From Paenalcaligenes hermetiae (GTDB lineage Bacteria > Pseudomonadota > Gammaproteobacteria > Burkholderiales > Burkholderiaceae_B), in assembly GCF_039543645.1 (NCBI RefSeq), contig NZ_BAABKD010000009.1, positions 434,001 to 498,000 on the forward strand: DNA of 64,000 nt. The letters are read 5' to 3'. Positions 35,054 to 42,639 of this stretch are shown here, one piece after another (the first letter of the stretch is position 1; every line of letters starts with the position of its first letter). Below the pieces are notes generated by a model. It made no database searches, was not told the origin of the DNA, and saw nothing but the letters and a program-made list of their open reading frames with translations. Made by a program: the position numbers and the translations under genes.

Positions 35054-35542
35054 TTATCTTCGACTCTGATATTGCAAGGTGGTTTCCTTTTGCGCCTGCA
35101 ATACCTTTGGTGGCCAACTGCTTTTAATATAGGCAATTACCGCCACAATTTCGTCATCGGTCAAGAGGTTGCCATAAGCGGGCATATCGCTCTCGTAACG
35201 CGGCGGAGCTGTTTTCCCCGGTACCAGTCCGTTTTTGACCATATCGAACAGCATGGCGTCAGGGTGATGCCAGGTGTGGCCGGTCTTGTCGTGGGGCGGT
35301 GCAGGCAGGCGTCCACTGGCCAGACGTATCCGCCATTCAGGTTGTCCTTGGAGTTCTGCGCCATGGCAAGAGGCACAGTTGTTGGTGTAAATTTCTTTGC
35401 CTTGGATCACAAGCGCTTGATCAGAGGGATCAATGAATGCTGGCCCTGAGTCCGTGAAGGATTTATACACGAACACGCCGACACCAAGCACTAGGACACC
35501 AATTAAGATAACCATTCCCGTTTTTTTTACGGCTATTACCAT
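35054..35542 (-). CDS. Membrane-anchored class I cytochrome c
   Basis: Mono-heme cytochrome c of 162 residues. An N-terminal anchor (TGMVILIGVLVLGVGVFVYK) precedes the heme site NNCASCHGAEL, and the axial methionine is probably in YESDMPAYGNLLTDDEI. The start at 35542 has GGGGATAGG 4 nt upstream. Its heme must be attached by a Ccm-type system, one of which is encoded in the same module at 40.4-46.9 kb. Confidence 0.88.
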   Translation of the reverse strand: MVIAVKKTGMVILIGVLVLGVGVFVYKSFTDSGPAFIDPSDQALVIQGKEIYTNNCASCHGAELQGQPEWRIRLASGRLPAPPHDKTGHTWHHPDAMLFDMVKNGLVPGKTAPPRYESDMPAYGNLLTDDEIVAVIAYIKSSWPPKVLQAQKETTLQYQSRR

Positions 35543-35621
35543 TGAACCTATCCCCACTCACGTTGTCGCACAATCAATATAATTATCAGGCTGTCGCTAT
35601 TCGCGACAGCACAATGTAGCC

Positions 35622-36272
35622 TCATCGTTGAACGTAGGAGGCCAGCTGTCGTTTTTCTCTAATAGGATCCACCGGCTGATTATTGACGCGTAGCTCATAA
35701 TGCAAATGAGGGCCACTAGATATTCCGGTTGAACCGACATAGCCAATGATCTGTCCTTTTTCAACGTTGATACCTTTTTTTAGGCCGCTCTTAAAGCGGC
35801 TTTGGTGCGCATAGACAGTGGAATAATCATTGTCGTGCTTTATAAAGATCACTTTGCCATATCCATTTTGGATGCCAATGAAAGAGATTTCGCCCTGAGC
35901 CGTTGCACGGATAGGTGTACCTCTTGGAGCAGGGTAATCAAGGCCTTGATGACCTACCAACTTGCCCGAAACAGGATGCAGCCGTTGGCCAAAGGTTGAG
36001 TTGATATGTGCGCGTTCACTGAGTGGCGTGTTAAGAAACATGTCATTAGAAATTTTGCCCGAATTCCCAATCGAAAATCGCACGGTATCTCCGGCTTGCA
36101 TGCTGATTTCGCTCGATATAAGTTGCATGTTAGCGAGCATCGCGTGCTTAATCGTGCGAGAGGCTTCGATCGGACTTCCCAGCTGATCATCTGTTGACGG
36201 TGCGTTAGACATGGTGGCTAACGCGAAAGTGGGCAGCGCGCTTAAAGCTAAGGCTGAAAGAGTTTTCTTCAT
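35622..36272 (-). CDS. M23 (LytM-type) peptidase
   Basis: Exported zinc endopeptidase-like protein of 216 residues. It has a signal peptide (MKKTLSALALSALPTFALA) and a LytM domain with GHQGLDYPAPRGTPIRA (HxxxD zinc ligands) and GPHLHYELRVN (HxH). All ligands are present, so it could cleave peptidoglycan peptides. Such peptidases accompany copper genes in several islands, perhaps for envelope repair. The first gene of the unit that ends with copA. Confidence 0.85.
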   Translation of the reverse strand: MKKTLSALALSALPTFALATMSNAPSTDDQLGSPIEASRTIKHAMLANMQLISSEISMQAGDTVRFSIGNSGKISNDMFLNTPLSERAHINSTFGQRLHPVSGKLVGHQGLDYPAPRGTPIRATAQGEISFIGIQNGYGKVIFIKHDNDYSTVYAHQSRFKSGLKKGINVEKGQIIGYVGSTGISSGPHLHYELRVNNQPVDPIREKRQLASYVQR

Positions 36273-36579
36273 AAACAATATCTTCTGGTGTCTCTTTAAG
36301 TAAATGTCGGTTTCATACTGTCCGTAGGAAAAGGTATTGTCAAAAGCGAAAGCTCAAACCTGCGATGAGGCGAGTAGAAGAGCCCTGCGTTTACGGATAG
36401 AAAGTGGTTTAGCTATCGTGATTGTCGCGCGACTGCGGTTGGCAGTGGGGTTGGGGTCCCAGTTGGGTTACTGCAGGACTGCAGGCGGAGCCTGGCCAAT
36501 GGCTTGTCGACGTACGATTTCTCGGTGGTCACGTCGATTTACCCATAGGTTGCCAGGTTATGATCCTTAAAATGGATAG
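36273..36579. other. Intergenic region, M23 gene to Met/His-rich gene
   Basis: About 307 bp. Besides the promoter above, an open frame on the plus strand (36337-36570) is basic and repetitive, without a ribosome site, and is judged non-coding. No terminator was recognised for the gene ending at 36580. Confidence 0.3.
36315..36343 (-). promoter_or_regulatory. Promoter of the M23-cytochrome-DUF411-copA unit
   Basis: On the minus strand TTGACA (36338-36343), 17 bp, CAGTAT (36315-36320), 43 bp upstream of the M23 start. No ATGACAA-N4-GTAAT box is nearby. Confidence 0.5.
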
Positions 36580-37062
36580 TTATTGACTTGGACTATTCGG
36601 TGCAGGCATACGATCCATCATCATTTGCATCATTGACTGCATCATGTCCATACGCTTTAGCATCATCGTATGGTGTGCAGCCGATGGTGCATCCGATTGA
36701 TCTTTAGTGGTTTGGGAATGCATATTGCCCATCATTCCCATACCCTGCATTCGCTCAGAAGCCATTCCCATCATTTTCATGCCTTCCTGCATTAACTCAT
36801 GGTGCTCGGACATCAGCGCTTGCCGTTCTTCCGGACTGGCTTTCTGAAGCTTTTCGTGAAATGCGTGCATCGTCTGCATGTGTGCATCCATTTTCTTTTC
36901 TAACAAAGCAGGGTCCGCAGGTGTCTGCGCGAGCGCTGATGTTTCACCCGTCGCGTTCATATTAGGGTGGTGCGCGTTGTGCTCATCTGCGGTCTGTGCT
37001 ACCGCTAGCACGCTAGCCGAACTTAAGATGATAGAGGAAACAACTAAACGGATATTATTCAT
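36580..37062 (-). CDS. Periplasmic Met/His-rich protein, probable copper binder
   Basis: Protein of 160 residues with a signal peptide (MNNIRLVVSSIILSSASVLAVA). The mature part is very rich in Met and His: HNAHHPNMN, EHHELMQEGMKMMGMASERM, GMGMMGNMHS, KRMDMMQSMMQMMMDRM. Met and His clusters bind Cu+ and Cu2+ respectively. A helical middle (LLEKKMDAHMQTMHAFHEKL) resembles Spy/CpxP-like or CnrX-like small helical proteins only by composition. It has its own box promoter at 37111-37165. Confidence 0.78.
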   Translation of the reverse strand: MNNIRLVVSSIILSSASVLAVAQTADEHNAHHPNMNATGETSALAQTPADPALLEKKMDAHMQTMHAFHEKLQKASPEERQALMSEHHELMQEGMKMMGMASERMQGMGMMGNMHSQTTKDQSDAPSAAHHTMMLKRMDMMQSMMQMMMDRMPAPNSPSQ

Positions 37063-37110
37063 GGCTATGGTTCCTACCTGTAATCAGTTGCGGATTTGAT
37101 GACTGGATTC

Positions 37111-37165
37111 ACTATACTGATGGCGGTCTTTCACGAAGATGTCGTCGTCATTACAAAGTTGTCAT
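37111..37165 (-). promoter_or_regulatory. CopR-type promoter module 1 (Met/His-rich gene)
   Basis: Minus strand: ATGACAA-CTTT-GTAAT (37150-37165), 33 nt, TATAGT (37111-37116), 49 bp before the start codon. Box resembles CusR/CopR boxes. Confidence 0.82.
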
Positions 37166-37280
37166 GGGGTGCCCCTTCTTTGCTTATTTATTATTTAATG
37201 TCAGGTGAACAGGTGCTTGCCCATGTGCTGCCGGGCCGTATGGGAAAGCCTAGAGGTCGTTCGGCAGGAATCGCTCTCGA

Positions 37281-37844
37281 ATGAATTTCATCTCTACGAT
37301 GGTCTTGGCGTTGGCCATGTCGACCGACGCATTTGCCGCTAGCGTCGGCAAGGGCGCTGCCCTTCAAAATCCCCGCATCTCAGAAGCACTTAGAACCGGT
37401 ATTATTTTTGGTGTGATCGAAGCAATCACGCCCTTGATTGGATGGGGACTCGGGTCCATAGCCGCAGAGTTCGTCGCTGACTGGGATCATTGGATCGCTT
37501 TCGGTTTGCTTCTGGGTTTAGGGTCATTAATGATACGCAACGGGCTTCGAGCTGAAAAAGCCGAAGCCACTCCTGTGGTTCGTCACTCATTTTGGTTGCT
37601 TGCGGCCACGGGATTTGCTACCAGCATTGATGCGATGGCAGTGGGGGTCAGTCTTGCTTTTATCGACAACAACATCCTGATAACGTCAGCGGCCATCGGC
37701 CTAATGACGCTTTTAATGGTAACGCTGGGCGTCATGATTGGCCGCTTGGTTGGCAAAGCCGTAGGAAAACGAGCGGAAATCCTAGGGGGGTTGGCGCTAA
37801 TGGGCGTCGGCGCCACAATTCTGTATGAACACCTCACTATGTAG
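37281..37844 (+). CDS. mntP: MntP-type manganese efflux pump
   Basis: Inner-membrane protein of 187 residues with six helices and two MntP repeats. The acidic residues of the pore are present in LALAMSTDAFAASVGKG (near 10-26) and in TGFATSIDAMAVGVSLAF (near 112-129). MntP exports Mn2+. In a copper island it may compensate for mismetallation, which is inference. The yybP-ykoY manganese riboswitch that often precedes mntP was not found in the 37.1-37.28 kb leader. The ATG at 37281 has GGAATCG 8 nt upstream. Confidence 0.88.
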   Translation: MNFISTMVLALAMSTDAFAASVGKGAALQNPRISEALRTGIIFGVIEAITPLIGWGLGSIAAEFVADWDHWIAFGLLLGLGSLMIRNGLRAEKAEATPVVRHSFWLLAATGFATSIDAMAVGVSLAFIDNNILITSAAIGLMTLLMVTLGVMIGRLVGKAVGKRAEILGGLALMGVGATILYEHLTM

Positions 37845-37868
37845 GATGCCCCATGAGCCTCCCGAGTA

Positions 37869-38147
37869 TCAAATTGCCTTTGAGTGATCCCTAGAGCGTG
37901 GACTTTCAGCGACTCTAACTGCTTCCGGGATTGGTATCGGCTCACTTTTATTTATCCCGTTATCCGTGTGGTGCGAGTGCATGCTTTTCATCATTAAAAA
38001 CATCATCAGCGGACACAGTAAGAGAAACAGGAACGGACTTATTGCCAAAATCAGCTCACGGGCAGCAGGAAAGGTCGCATAGCCTACGATCGCCACTGCA
38101 GCCAGACCAAGTCCGGCTTTCAACATTGTTTTCATATCGCATTTCAT
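37869..38147 (-). CDS. DUF2933 small membrane protein
   Basis: Protein of 92 residues with two hydrophobic segments (MLKAGLGLAAVAIVGYATF and ELILAISPFLFLLLCPLMMF) and a Met/His end (LMMKSMHSHHTDNG). This matches the DUF2933 family, found next to copper genes in many Proteobacteria. GGAG lies 8 nt before the ATG. It is transcribed from a CopR-type box promoter divergent from copZ. Function unknown; a membrane copper-binding accessory is likely. Confidence 0.78.
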   Translation of the reverse strand: MKCDMKTMLKAGLGLAAVAIVGYATFPAARELILAISPFLFLLLCPLMMFLMMKSMHSHHTDNGINKSEPIPIPEAVRVAESPRSRDHSKAI

Positions 38148-38206
38148 TGTCGATTCTCCTTGCTGTTACGTTCGTAATGTTGAATCAAAAACTTAACCAC
38201 GAATCT

Positions 38207-38261
38207 ACTTTAGAGCTTCGCAGCTGTCAGGGAGATTGCATCGGTATTACATCTTTGTCAT
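38207..38261 (-). promoter_or_regulatory. CopR-type promoter module 2 (DUF2933 gene)
   Basis: Minus strand: ATGACAA-AGAT-GTAAT (38246-38261), 33 nt, TAAAGT (38207-38212), 60 bp before the start codon. Confidence 0.82.
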
Positions 38262-38283
38262 TTCTAACGCTAACTGCCGGGTG

Positions 38284-38314
38284 TTGACCTTGCCATGCTG
38301 GGAAGGTTTATACT
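38284..38314 (+). promoter_or_regulatory. CueR-type (MerR family) promoter of copZ
   Basis: TTGACC (38284-38289), a 19-bp spacer, and TATACT (38309-38314). The spacer carries the dyad ACCTTGCCATGCTGGGAAGG, the form of CueR-controlled promoters. No cueR gene is visible in the window, so a CueR elsewhere in the genome would be needed. Confidence 0.82.
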
Positions 38315-38347
38315 GATGTCATGTTCAACGACAAACAAGGAACGACA

Positions 38348-38548
38348 ATGCTTGAGTTTGAAGTAAGCGATATGACCTGCGGGCACTGTGTGAGTACGAT
38401 TACGGCGGCTGCTCAAAACGTCGCACCCGAAGCTACTATAACGACCAACCTCTCTGGGCGCGTTGTACGTGTGGAAGGCAACTTCGACGCCGACGCGATC
38501 GAGCAAGCTATTCGCGAGGCAGGCTACAGCCCCACGCTGAAAGCATAG
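38348..38548 (+). CDS. copZ: CopZ-like HMA copper chaperone
   Basis: Cytosolic heavy-metal-associated domain of 66 residues. The metal site is MTCGHCVSTIT near residue 11, within the beta-alpha-beta-beta-alpha-beta pattern. CopZ carries Cu+ to P-type ATPases such as CopA of this module. The start MLEFEV at 38348 has AAGGAACGAC upstream and follows the CueR-type promoter; a longer frame begins at 38321 but overlaps the promoter. A hairpin terminator follows. Confidence 0.9.
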   Translation: MLEFEVSDMTCGHCVSTITAAAQNVAPEATITTNLSGRVVRVEGNFDADAIEQAIREAGYSPTLKA

Positions 38549-38555
38549 AAAGAAG

Positions 38556-38588
38556 GGCCAGTCGCAATCGGCGCACGGCTGGCCTTTT
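38556..38588 (+). terminator. Terminator of copZ
   Basis: GGCCAG (38556-38561) pairs with CTGGCC (38579-38584), followed by TTTT. It lies 8 bp after the copZ stop. Confidence 0.75.
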
Positions 38589-38639
38589 ATTGACTCCGTT
38601 TATGTCACTTCGGGGTCAGCGTTTCTGCTGTCGCGCTAT

Positions 38640-38975
38640 TCAAGCCATCTGTGCCATGCGTCTGCATTCCTCGGCACACCTGCGACACGCCTCGGCACAA
38701 CGCTGGCAGTGATTCATTTGATGTTTGGCGCATTCTTCCGCGCAAGCTTGGCAAACCTCTGCACAAAGACGGCAAATAGCCTGAGCAAACTCACTGCCTC
38801 TAGCCATATAACTGGCCGCGACGCGGCAAATTTCAGCGCAATCCAAATCCAACTTTATGCATCGTGCCATGCTCCTGACGTCTTGCTCATCAAGGCAGGA
38901 CACCGCACAATGATCACACGCAGCAGCACACGCATAACACGCGTCAATACAAGATTTAAATTTCTCATGAGGCAT
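38640..38975 (-). CDS. Cys-rich four-helix copper storage protein (Csp/DUF326)
   Basis: Protein of 111 residues with 19 cysteines, spaced as CxxxC and CxxC along four helices (SCIDACYACAAACDHC, CRLCAEVCQACAEEC, CQRCAEACRRCAEEC). This is the layout of Csp copper storage proteins that bind many Cu+ ions within a four-helix bundle. No signal peptide, so it is cytosolic (Csp3-like). The third ATG (38975) is chosen because GGAG lies 6 nt upstream. Convergent with copZ, so a cytosolic chaperone and a sink are side by side. Confidence 0.9.
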   Translation of the reverse strand: MPHEKFKSCIDACYACAAACDHCAVSCLDEQDVRSMARCIKLDLDCAEICRVAASYMARGSEFAQAICRLCAEVCQACAEECAKHQMNHCQRCAEACRRCAEECRRMAQMA

Positions 38976-39317
38976 ATTCATCTCCATAGAACTTGAAGGA
39001 AATTAGTCGTATGTAGCTCAGCAAAGTGCGCCACCTCCTCGAACCAGCAAGTCCAATGCCATCGCAAGGGTAGGCCAAAGCACTAGCTTCTCACTGGGAA
39101 GCACATCTCTAACGCATGACAAAAGAGTAATAACAGAGTCATCGTCCGGTCAGCGCGTAGTCAATATAGTTAGTTAGGCATCTTTACCTGAATGCAGTGT
39201 TCTTTGGTCATATTGGAAGGTTCACTACCGTCGGGCCCCACGTTTCTACTGCCTCATTGCATTTGCGCTTTCTCTTTCGTGGTCTTAACCTATTGAAAAA
39301 CAACATATAAGATGATT
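38976..39317. other. Intergenic region, Csp gene to methyltransferase gene
   Basis: 342 bp holding CopR-type promoter module 3 (39116-39170). The remainder up to 39317 has no other recognised gene, repeat or terminator. Confidence 0.5.
39116..39170 (+). promoter_or_regulatory. CopR-type promoter module 3 (methyltransferase gene)
   Basis: Plus strand: ATGACAA-AAGA-GTAAT (39116-39131), 33 nt, TATAGT (39165-39170). It points to the methyltransferase gene 148 bp downstream. Confidence 0.8.
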
Positions 39318-40139
39318 ATGAGCACTCAAGACATTCAACAAAATGACAATCCTGCAGAAGTGTACGAGCGCTACCTTAGTCGCCCCATTGCAGATCCCTG
39401 GACACGCGTACTAATTGATCTGGCAAACCCACAATCGGGTGAGCGCGTACTGGATCTTGCGTGTGGCACCGGCAGTGTTGCCAGGCAAGTGGCGCCCATG
39501 GTCGGTTCGTCCGGACAAATTCTTGCTGTGGACATAAACCCAGCAATGCTCCAAGTTGGCCGTGCACAACCCCAACCTGCAGGAGCAGTCATTACGTGGC
39601 AAGAAGGCGATGCGACCAAACTGAACCTTCCGGACAAGGATTTTGATCTTGTGTTGTGTCAGCAAGGATTCCAGTTTTTTCCGAATCGGCTCGCGTCGGC
39701 CAAGGAGGCTAGACGCGTACTCCGAGAAGAAGGAAGAGCCATTATTAGTGTGTGGCAGGCCCTGGAAAGGCACCCGCTTCACGAAGCCTTATTCACAGCG
39801 GTCGCACATCATCTTAATGTTTCGGTTACCGATGTTGACGTCGCTTTTTCATTATCAAATCCAGACGAGCTTTATGCATTGCTGCACAATGCCGGCTTTG
39901 ATCGCGTCGAAACCACGACCCGATCATTGTCGATTCGGATGCCAGACCCTGAAAAGTTTGTTCATTATTCGATATTGGGTGCAGCGACGTCCGTGCCGGC
40001 GTTTGCGTCTATGTGCGCCCCGGAGCGCTTAGCTCTGGTGGAGAAAGTGGAAAAGGCAACGCGTCTTATTGTGGAACGCTTCACGTATGGGGATTCCGTC
40101 ATCTTCCCGATGGAAGCGAACATTGCAATCGCAACGTAG
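39318..40139 (+). CDS. Class I SAM-dependent methyltransferase
   Basis: Soluble protein of 273 residues. The SAM motif I is VLDLACGTGSVARQVAP (near 46-62), acidic motif II is ILAVDINPAML, and motif post I is WQEGDATKLNLPDKDFDLVLC, with QFFPNRLASAKEARRVLREEG next. This is the UbiE/ubiquinone-type Methyltransf_11 group; the substrate cannot be read from sequence. Starts at 39312 and 39318 are both possible, neither with a strong ribosome site. A copper-type box promoter precedes it. Confidence 0.78.
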   Translation: MSTQDIQQNDNPAEVYERYLSRPIADPWTRVLIDLANPQSGERVLDLACGTGSVARQVAPMVGSSGQILAVDINPAMLQVGRAQPQPAGAVITWQEGDATKLNLPDKDFDLVLCQQGFQFFPNRLASAKEARRVLREEGRAIISVWQALERHPLHEALFTAVAHHLNVSVTDVDVAFSLSNPDELYALLHNAGFDRVETTTRSLSIRMPDPEKFVHYSILGAATSVPAFASMCAPERLALVEKVEKATRLIVERFTYGDSVIFPMEANIAIAT

Positions 40140-40416
40140 CCCGAAGTCGACGCACTGAGAGTCGGCAGGGCAGTATTGACCTGGCTAACCGGCGTGAACG
40201 CCCACACATGAAACGATGCATATTGCAGCATGACAATTTTGTAATCGTGCAGTCATGGTCTCGTCAGTAGCGTAAGACTAAAGTCCCATAACCGATGTCG
40301 CAGCACCTCTTAGCGGACATTCTCAAGGCGTGGCTGTAACACACCACGTCTTCAGTGCTCTTTTATAAAAATGTCGAGCGCAACGATCACTAAAACATAG
40401 CAAGTAAGGAGAGGCA
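40140..40416. other. Leader of the ccm operon
   Basis: 277 bp between the methyltransferase gene and ccmA. It carries CopR-type promoter module 4; the predicted leader after the -10 is about 125 nt. No terminator or other gene was recognised. Confidence 0.5.
40230..40284 (+). promoter_or_regulatory. CopR-type promoter module 4 (ccm operon)
   Basis: Plus strand: ATGACAA-TTTT-GTAAT (40230-40245), 33 nt, TAAAGT (40279-40284). The spacer shares AGTCAT and GTCAG at the same positions with module 3, so these two may derive from a duplication. Confidence 0.82.
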
Positions 40417-41031
40417 GTGCTTGAAGTGAGTAATCTGGACTGTGTTCGTGGTGAACGCCGCCTATTTCATGATGTGAGTTTCCTTCTAAGGTCTGGCGAG
40501 GGCCTCCTCATCACCGGCGAGAACGGAAGCGGCAAAACAAGCCTTTTACGCATGCTTGTCGGGCTGACACCGCCCTTTGCAGGAACGATCAACTGGAAGA
40601 CCAGATTAATTAAACATTTAGGGGCCGAGTACCGCCGAGAGCTGCTTTATTGCGGCCATCCATTGGGACTGAAAGACAGCTTAAGTGCCACCGAGAACCT
40701 GCAGTCCATCGCTTCATTAGTAAACGAACCGGTTGAACTGTCGGTTGTGCAGGATGCTTTGGAACGCATAGGATTGCAAGGCTGTGCCCATATGCCGGTG
40801 CGAGCCTTATCCCAGGGTCAGAAACGACGTGTCAGCCTCGCGAGATTATTTCTCTCCAGGCGCACTCTGTGGGTCTTGGATGAGCCCTTGACGGCTTTGG
40901 ACACCAAGGCAAGTCAGCATGTTGCACAAGCGGTCGATAGGCATCTTGATGATGGCGGTATTGCGGTAATTACCACCCATCAAGATATGGCCCTGGCCAG
41001 CCCGTTGCAAACAATGCGGATAGGGGCATGA
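40417..41031 (+). CDS. ccmA: Heme exporter ATP-binding protein CcmA
   Basis: ATPase of the CcmABCD complex, which releases holo-CcmE during cytochrome c maturation (System I). It is 204 residues with a GTG start preceded by AAGGAGAG. Walker A is TGENGSGKTSLLRML, the ABC signature LSQGQKRRVSLARL, and Walker B LWVLDEPLTALD. Its stop overlaps the ccmB start by 4 bp. First gene of a nine-gene run ccmABCDEFGHI. Confidence 0.94.
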   Translation: MLEVSNLDCVRGERRLFHDVSFLLRSGEGLLITGENGSGKTSLLRMLVGLTPPFAGTINWKTRLIKHLGAEYRRELLYCGHPLGLKDSLSATENLQSIASLVNEPVELSVVQDALERIGLQGCAHMPVRALSQGQKRRVSLARLFLSRRTLWVLDEPLTALDTKASQHVAQAVDRHLDDGGIAVITTHQDMALASPLQTMRIGA

Positions 41032-41711
41032 AAGACGCCTTCGGTCTTTCTGCAATGTATTGGATAGTCCGTCGTGAACTTAAGCTGACCATGCGACGAA
41101 AATCAGATGCGATGACTCCGCTTCTTTTTTTTGTGATCGTGACGAGTCTTTTCCCGCTAAGCGTGGGTACTGATGTCGAGATGCTCAGGCGCATCGCGCC
41201 AGGCGTTCTATGGGTTACCGCATTGTTGGCAACGATGCTTTCGCTTCCGCGCCTGTTTGAGCAAGACTACGCCGATGGCACCTTAGAGCAACTGGCGCTT
41301 TCCCCGGCACCACTGAGTGCAATGGTCGTTGGAAAGGTAGTGGCGTATTGGCTGATGACCGGCTTGCCTCTGGCACTACTTGCTCCGTTGTTGGCACTTC
41401 AATTCTACTTGCCGACGACGTCCATACTGATATTAGCGACGACGCTGTTAATCGGTACGCCAGTGTTGGCATTGATTGGTTCGATTGGAGCCAGTTTGAC
41501 GCTGGGGCTACGTGGCGGCGGCGTTCTTGTCGCGCTACTCGTACTTCCCCTTTATGTACCGGTGCTGATTTTTGGTACTGGGGCGGTTGACGCGGCGGCA
41601 TCTGGATTAGGTGCCACAGCCAATATTTCGTTATTGACCGCCATGTTGCTGGTTGCCGGCTTTTTTTCTCCCCTGGCCACAACCGCGGCTTTACGGATTG
41701 CTTTGGAATAG
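41028..41711 (+). CDS. ccmB: Heme exporter membrane protein CcmB
   Basis: Inner-membrane permease of 227 residues with six helices, a partner of CcmA and CcmC. The N-terminus has WIVRRELKLTMRRKSDAMTPLLFF and the block PRLFEQDYADGTLEQLALSP, both typical of CcmB, and the C-terminus GFFSPLATTAALRIALE. Overlaps ccmA by 4 bp and is 14 bp before ccmC. Confidence 0.94.
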   Translation: MKDAFGLSAMYWIVRRELKLTMRRKSDAMTPLLFFVIVTSLFPLSVGTDVEMLRRIAPGVLWVTALLATMLSLPRLFEQDYADGTLEQLALSPAPLSAMVVGKVVAYWLMTGLPLALLAPLLALQFYLPTTSILILATTLLIGTPVLALIGSIGASLTLGLRGGGVLVALLVLPLYVPVLIFGTGAVDAAASGLGATANISLLTAMLLVAGFFSPLATTAALRIALE

Positions 41712-41725
41712 TAAGTGACGACAAG

Positions 41726-42460
41726 ATGAACTGGTTTAAATACTCATCCCCAAAAACGTTTTATCCGCTTGCCGGGAAGCTTATGCCATGGTTTGCTGCA
41801 GCGGCTGTCTGCCTGACCGTGGCGGGACTCTACGTGGGTTTTTTCATGGCCCCCACTGATGCTCAACAAGGCGAAGGGTATCGGATTATCTTCCTTCACG
41901 TCCCGGTCTCATGGATGTCGATGTTCATTTACGTCGTCATGGCATTTTGGGCCGCAGTAGGACTGATCTTCAACAGTCGACTATCGGCCATGATGGCGTC
42001 AGCCTTGGCGCCTACGGGTGCCATGTTTACGTTTCTTTCCCTGTGGACCGGAGCATTGTGGGGCAAACCGATGTGGGGGACATGGTGGGTGTGGGACGCA
42101 CGGTTGACCTCTGAACTGATACTGCTTTTTCTATACATGGGCTTTATGGCACTTCAGTCCGCCATAGACGATCAACGCCGTGCAGACAAAGCCGGGGCAG
42201 TCCTCGCATTGGTGGGCGTGGTCAACATCCCGGTGATCTATTTTTCAGTGCAATGGTGGAACACCTTGCATCAAGGCGCATCAGTGTCACTGACGCAAGC
42301 GCCGTCAATGGCAACGATCATGTTGATCGGAATGCTGCTTATGGCTCTGGCTGCCTGGATGTACACAGTCGCGGTCGCTCTCATGCGTGTGCGCTGCATC
42401 ATTCTCGAACGTGAGTACCGAGCTGCTTGGGTAAATGATTTGAAGGAGATCCGGCAATGA
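41726..42460 (+). CDS. ccmC: Heme handling protein CcmC
   Basis: Inner-membrane protein of 244 residues with six helices that presents heme to CcmE. The tryptophan-rich WWD domain reads WGTWWVWDARLTSELILLFL, and the two periplasmic heme-axial histidines lie in IIFLHVPVSWMSMF and WWNTLHQGASVS. Overlaps ccmD by 4 bp. Confidence 0.95.
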   Translation: MNWFKYSSPKTFYPLAGKLMPWFAAAAVCLTVAGLYVGFFMAPTDAQQGEGYRIIFLHVPVSWMSMFIYVVMAFWAAVGLIFNSRLSAMMASALAPTGAMFTFLSLWTGALWGKPMWGTWWVWDARLTSELILLFLYMGFMALQSAIDDQRRADKAGAVLALVGVVNIPVIYFSVQWWNTLHQGASVSLTQAPSMATIMLIGMLLMALAAWMYTVAVALMRVRCIILEREYRAAWVNDLKEIRQ

Positions 42461-42639
42461 ATTGGACAAATCCGAATGAATTTTTCGCGATGGGTGGCTA
42501 TGCCACGTATGTTTGGGGGTCGGTCGGTGTGACCGTACTGGTTCTTTACGCTGAATGTCTCTTTCTTCTTAAACGTCGCAAGACGGCGCTGGCGCACGTT
42601 AAACGCGATGCGGCGTTGGGCGCGGAGGATTCAAAATGA
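42457..42639 (+). CDS. ccmD: Heme exporter protein CcmD
   Basis: Small one-helix membrane protein of 60 residues: a short N-terminus (MNWTNPNEFFAMGGYATYVWG), one helix, and a basic tail (FLLKRRKTALAHVKRD). The FFxMGGY.xYVW pattern is the CcmD hallmark. Overlaps both ccmC and ccmE by 4 bp. Confidence 0.93.
   Translation: MNWTNPNEFFAMGGYATYVWGSVGVTVLVLYAECLFLLKRRKTALAHVKRDAALGAEDSK

Noticed and set aside
36337..36570. 77-residue open frame on the plus strand
   Set aside because: No ribosome site, Arg-rich low-complexity product, overlaps the promoter of the M23-copA unit.
37063..37280. yybP-ykoY manganese riboswitch upstream of mntP
   Set aside because: The leader lacks the conserved GGGGAGUAG-type and CUAC-type blocks in the right order; no aptamer fold could be drawn.
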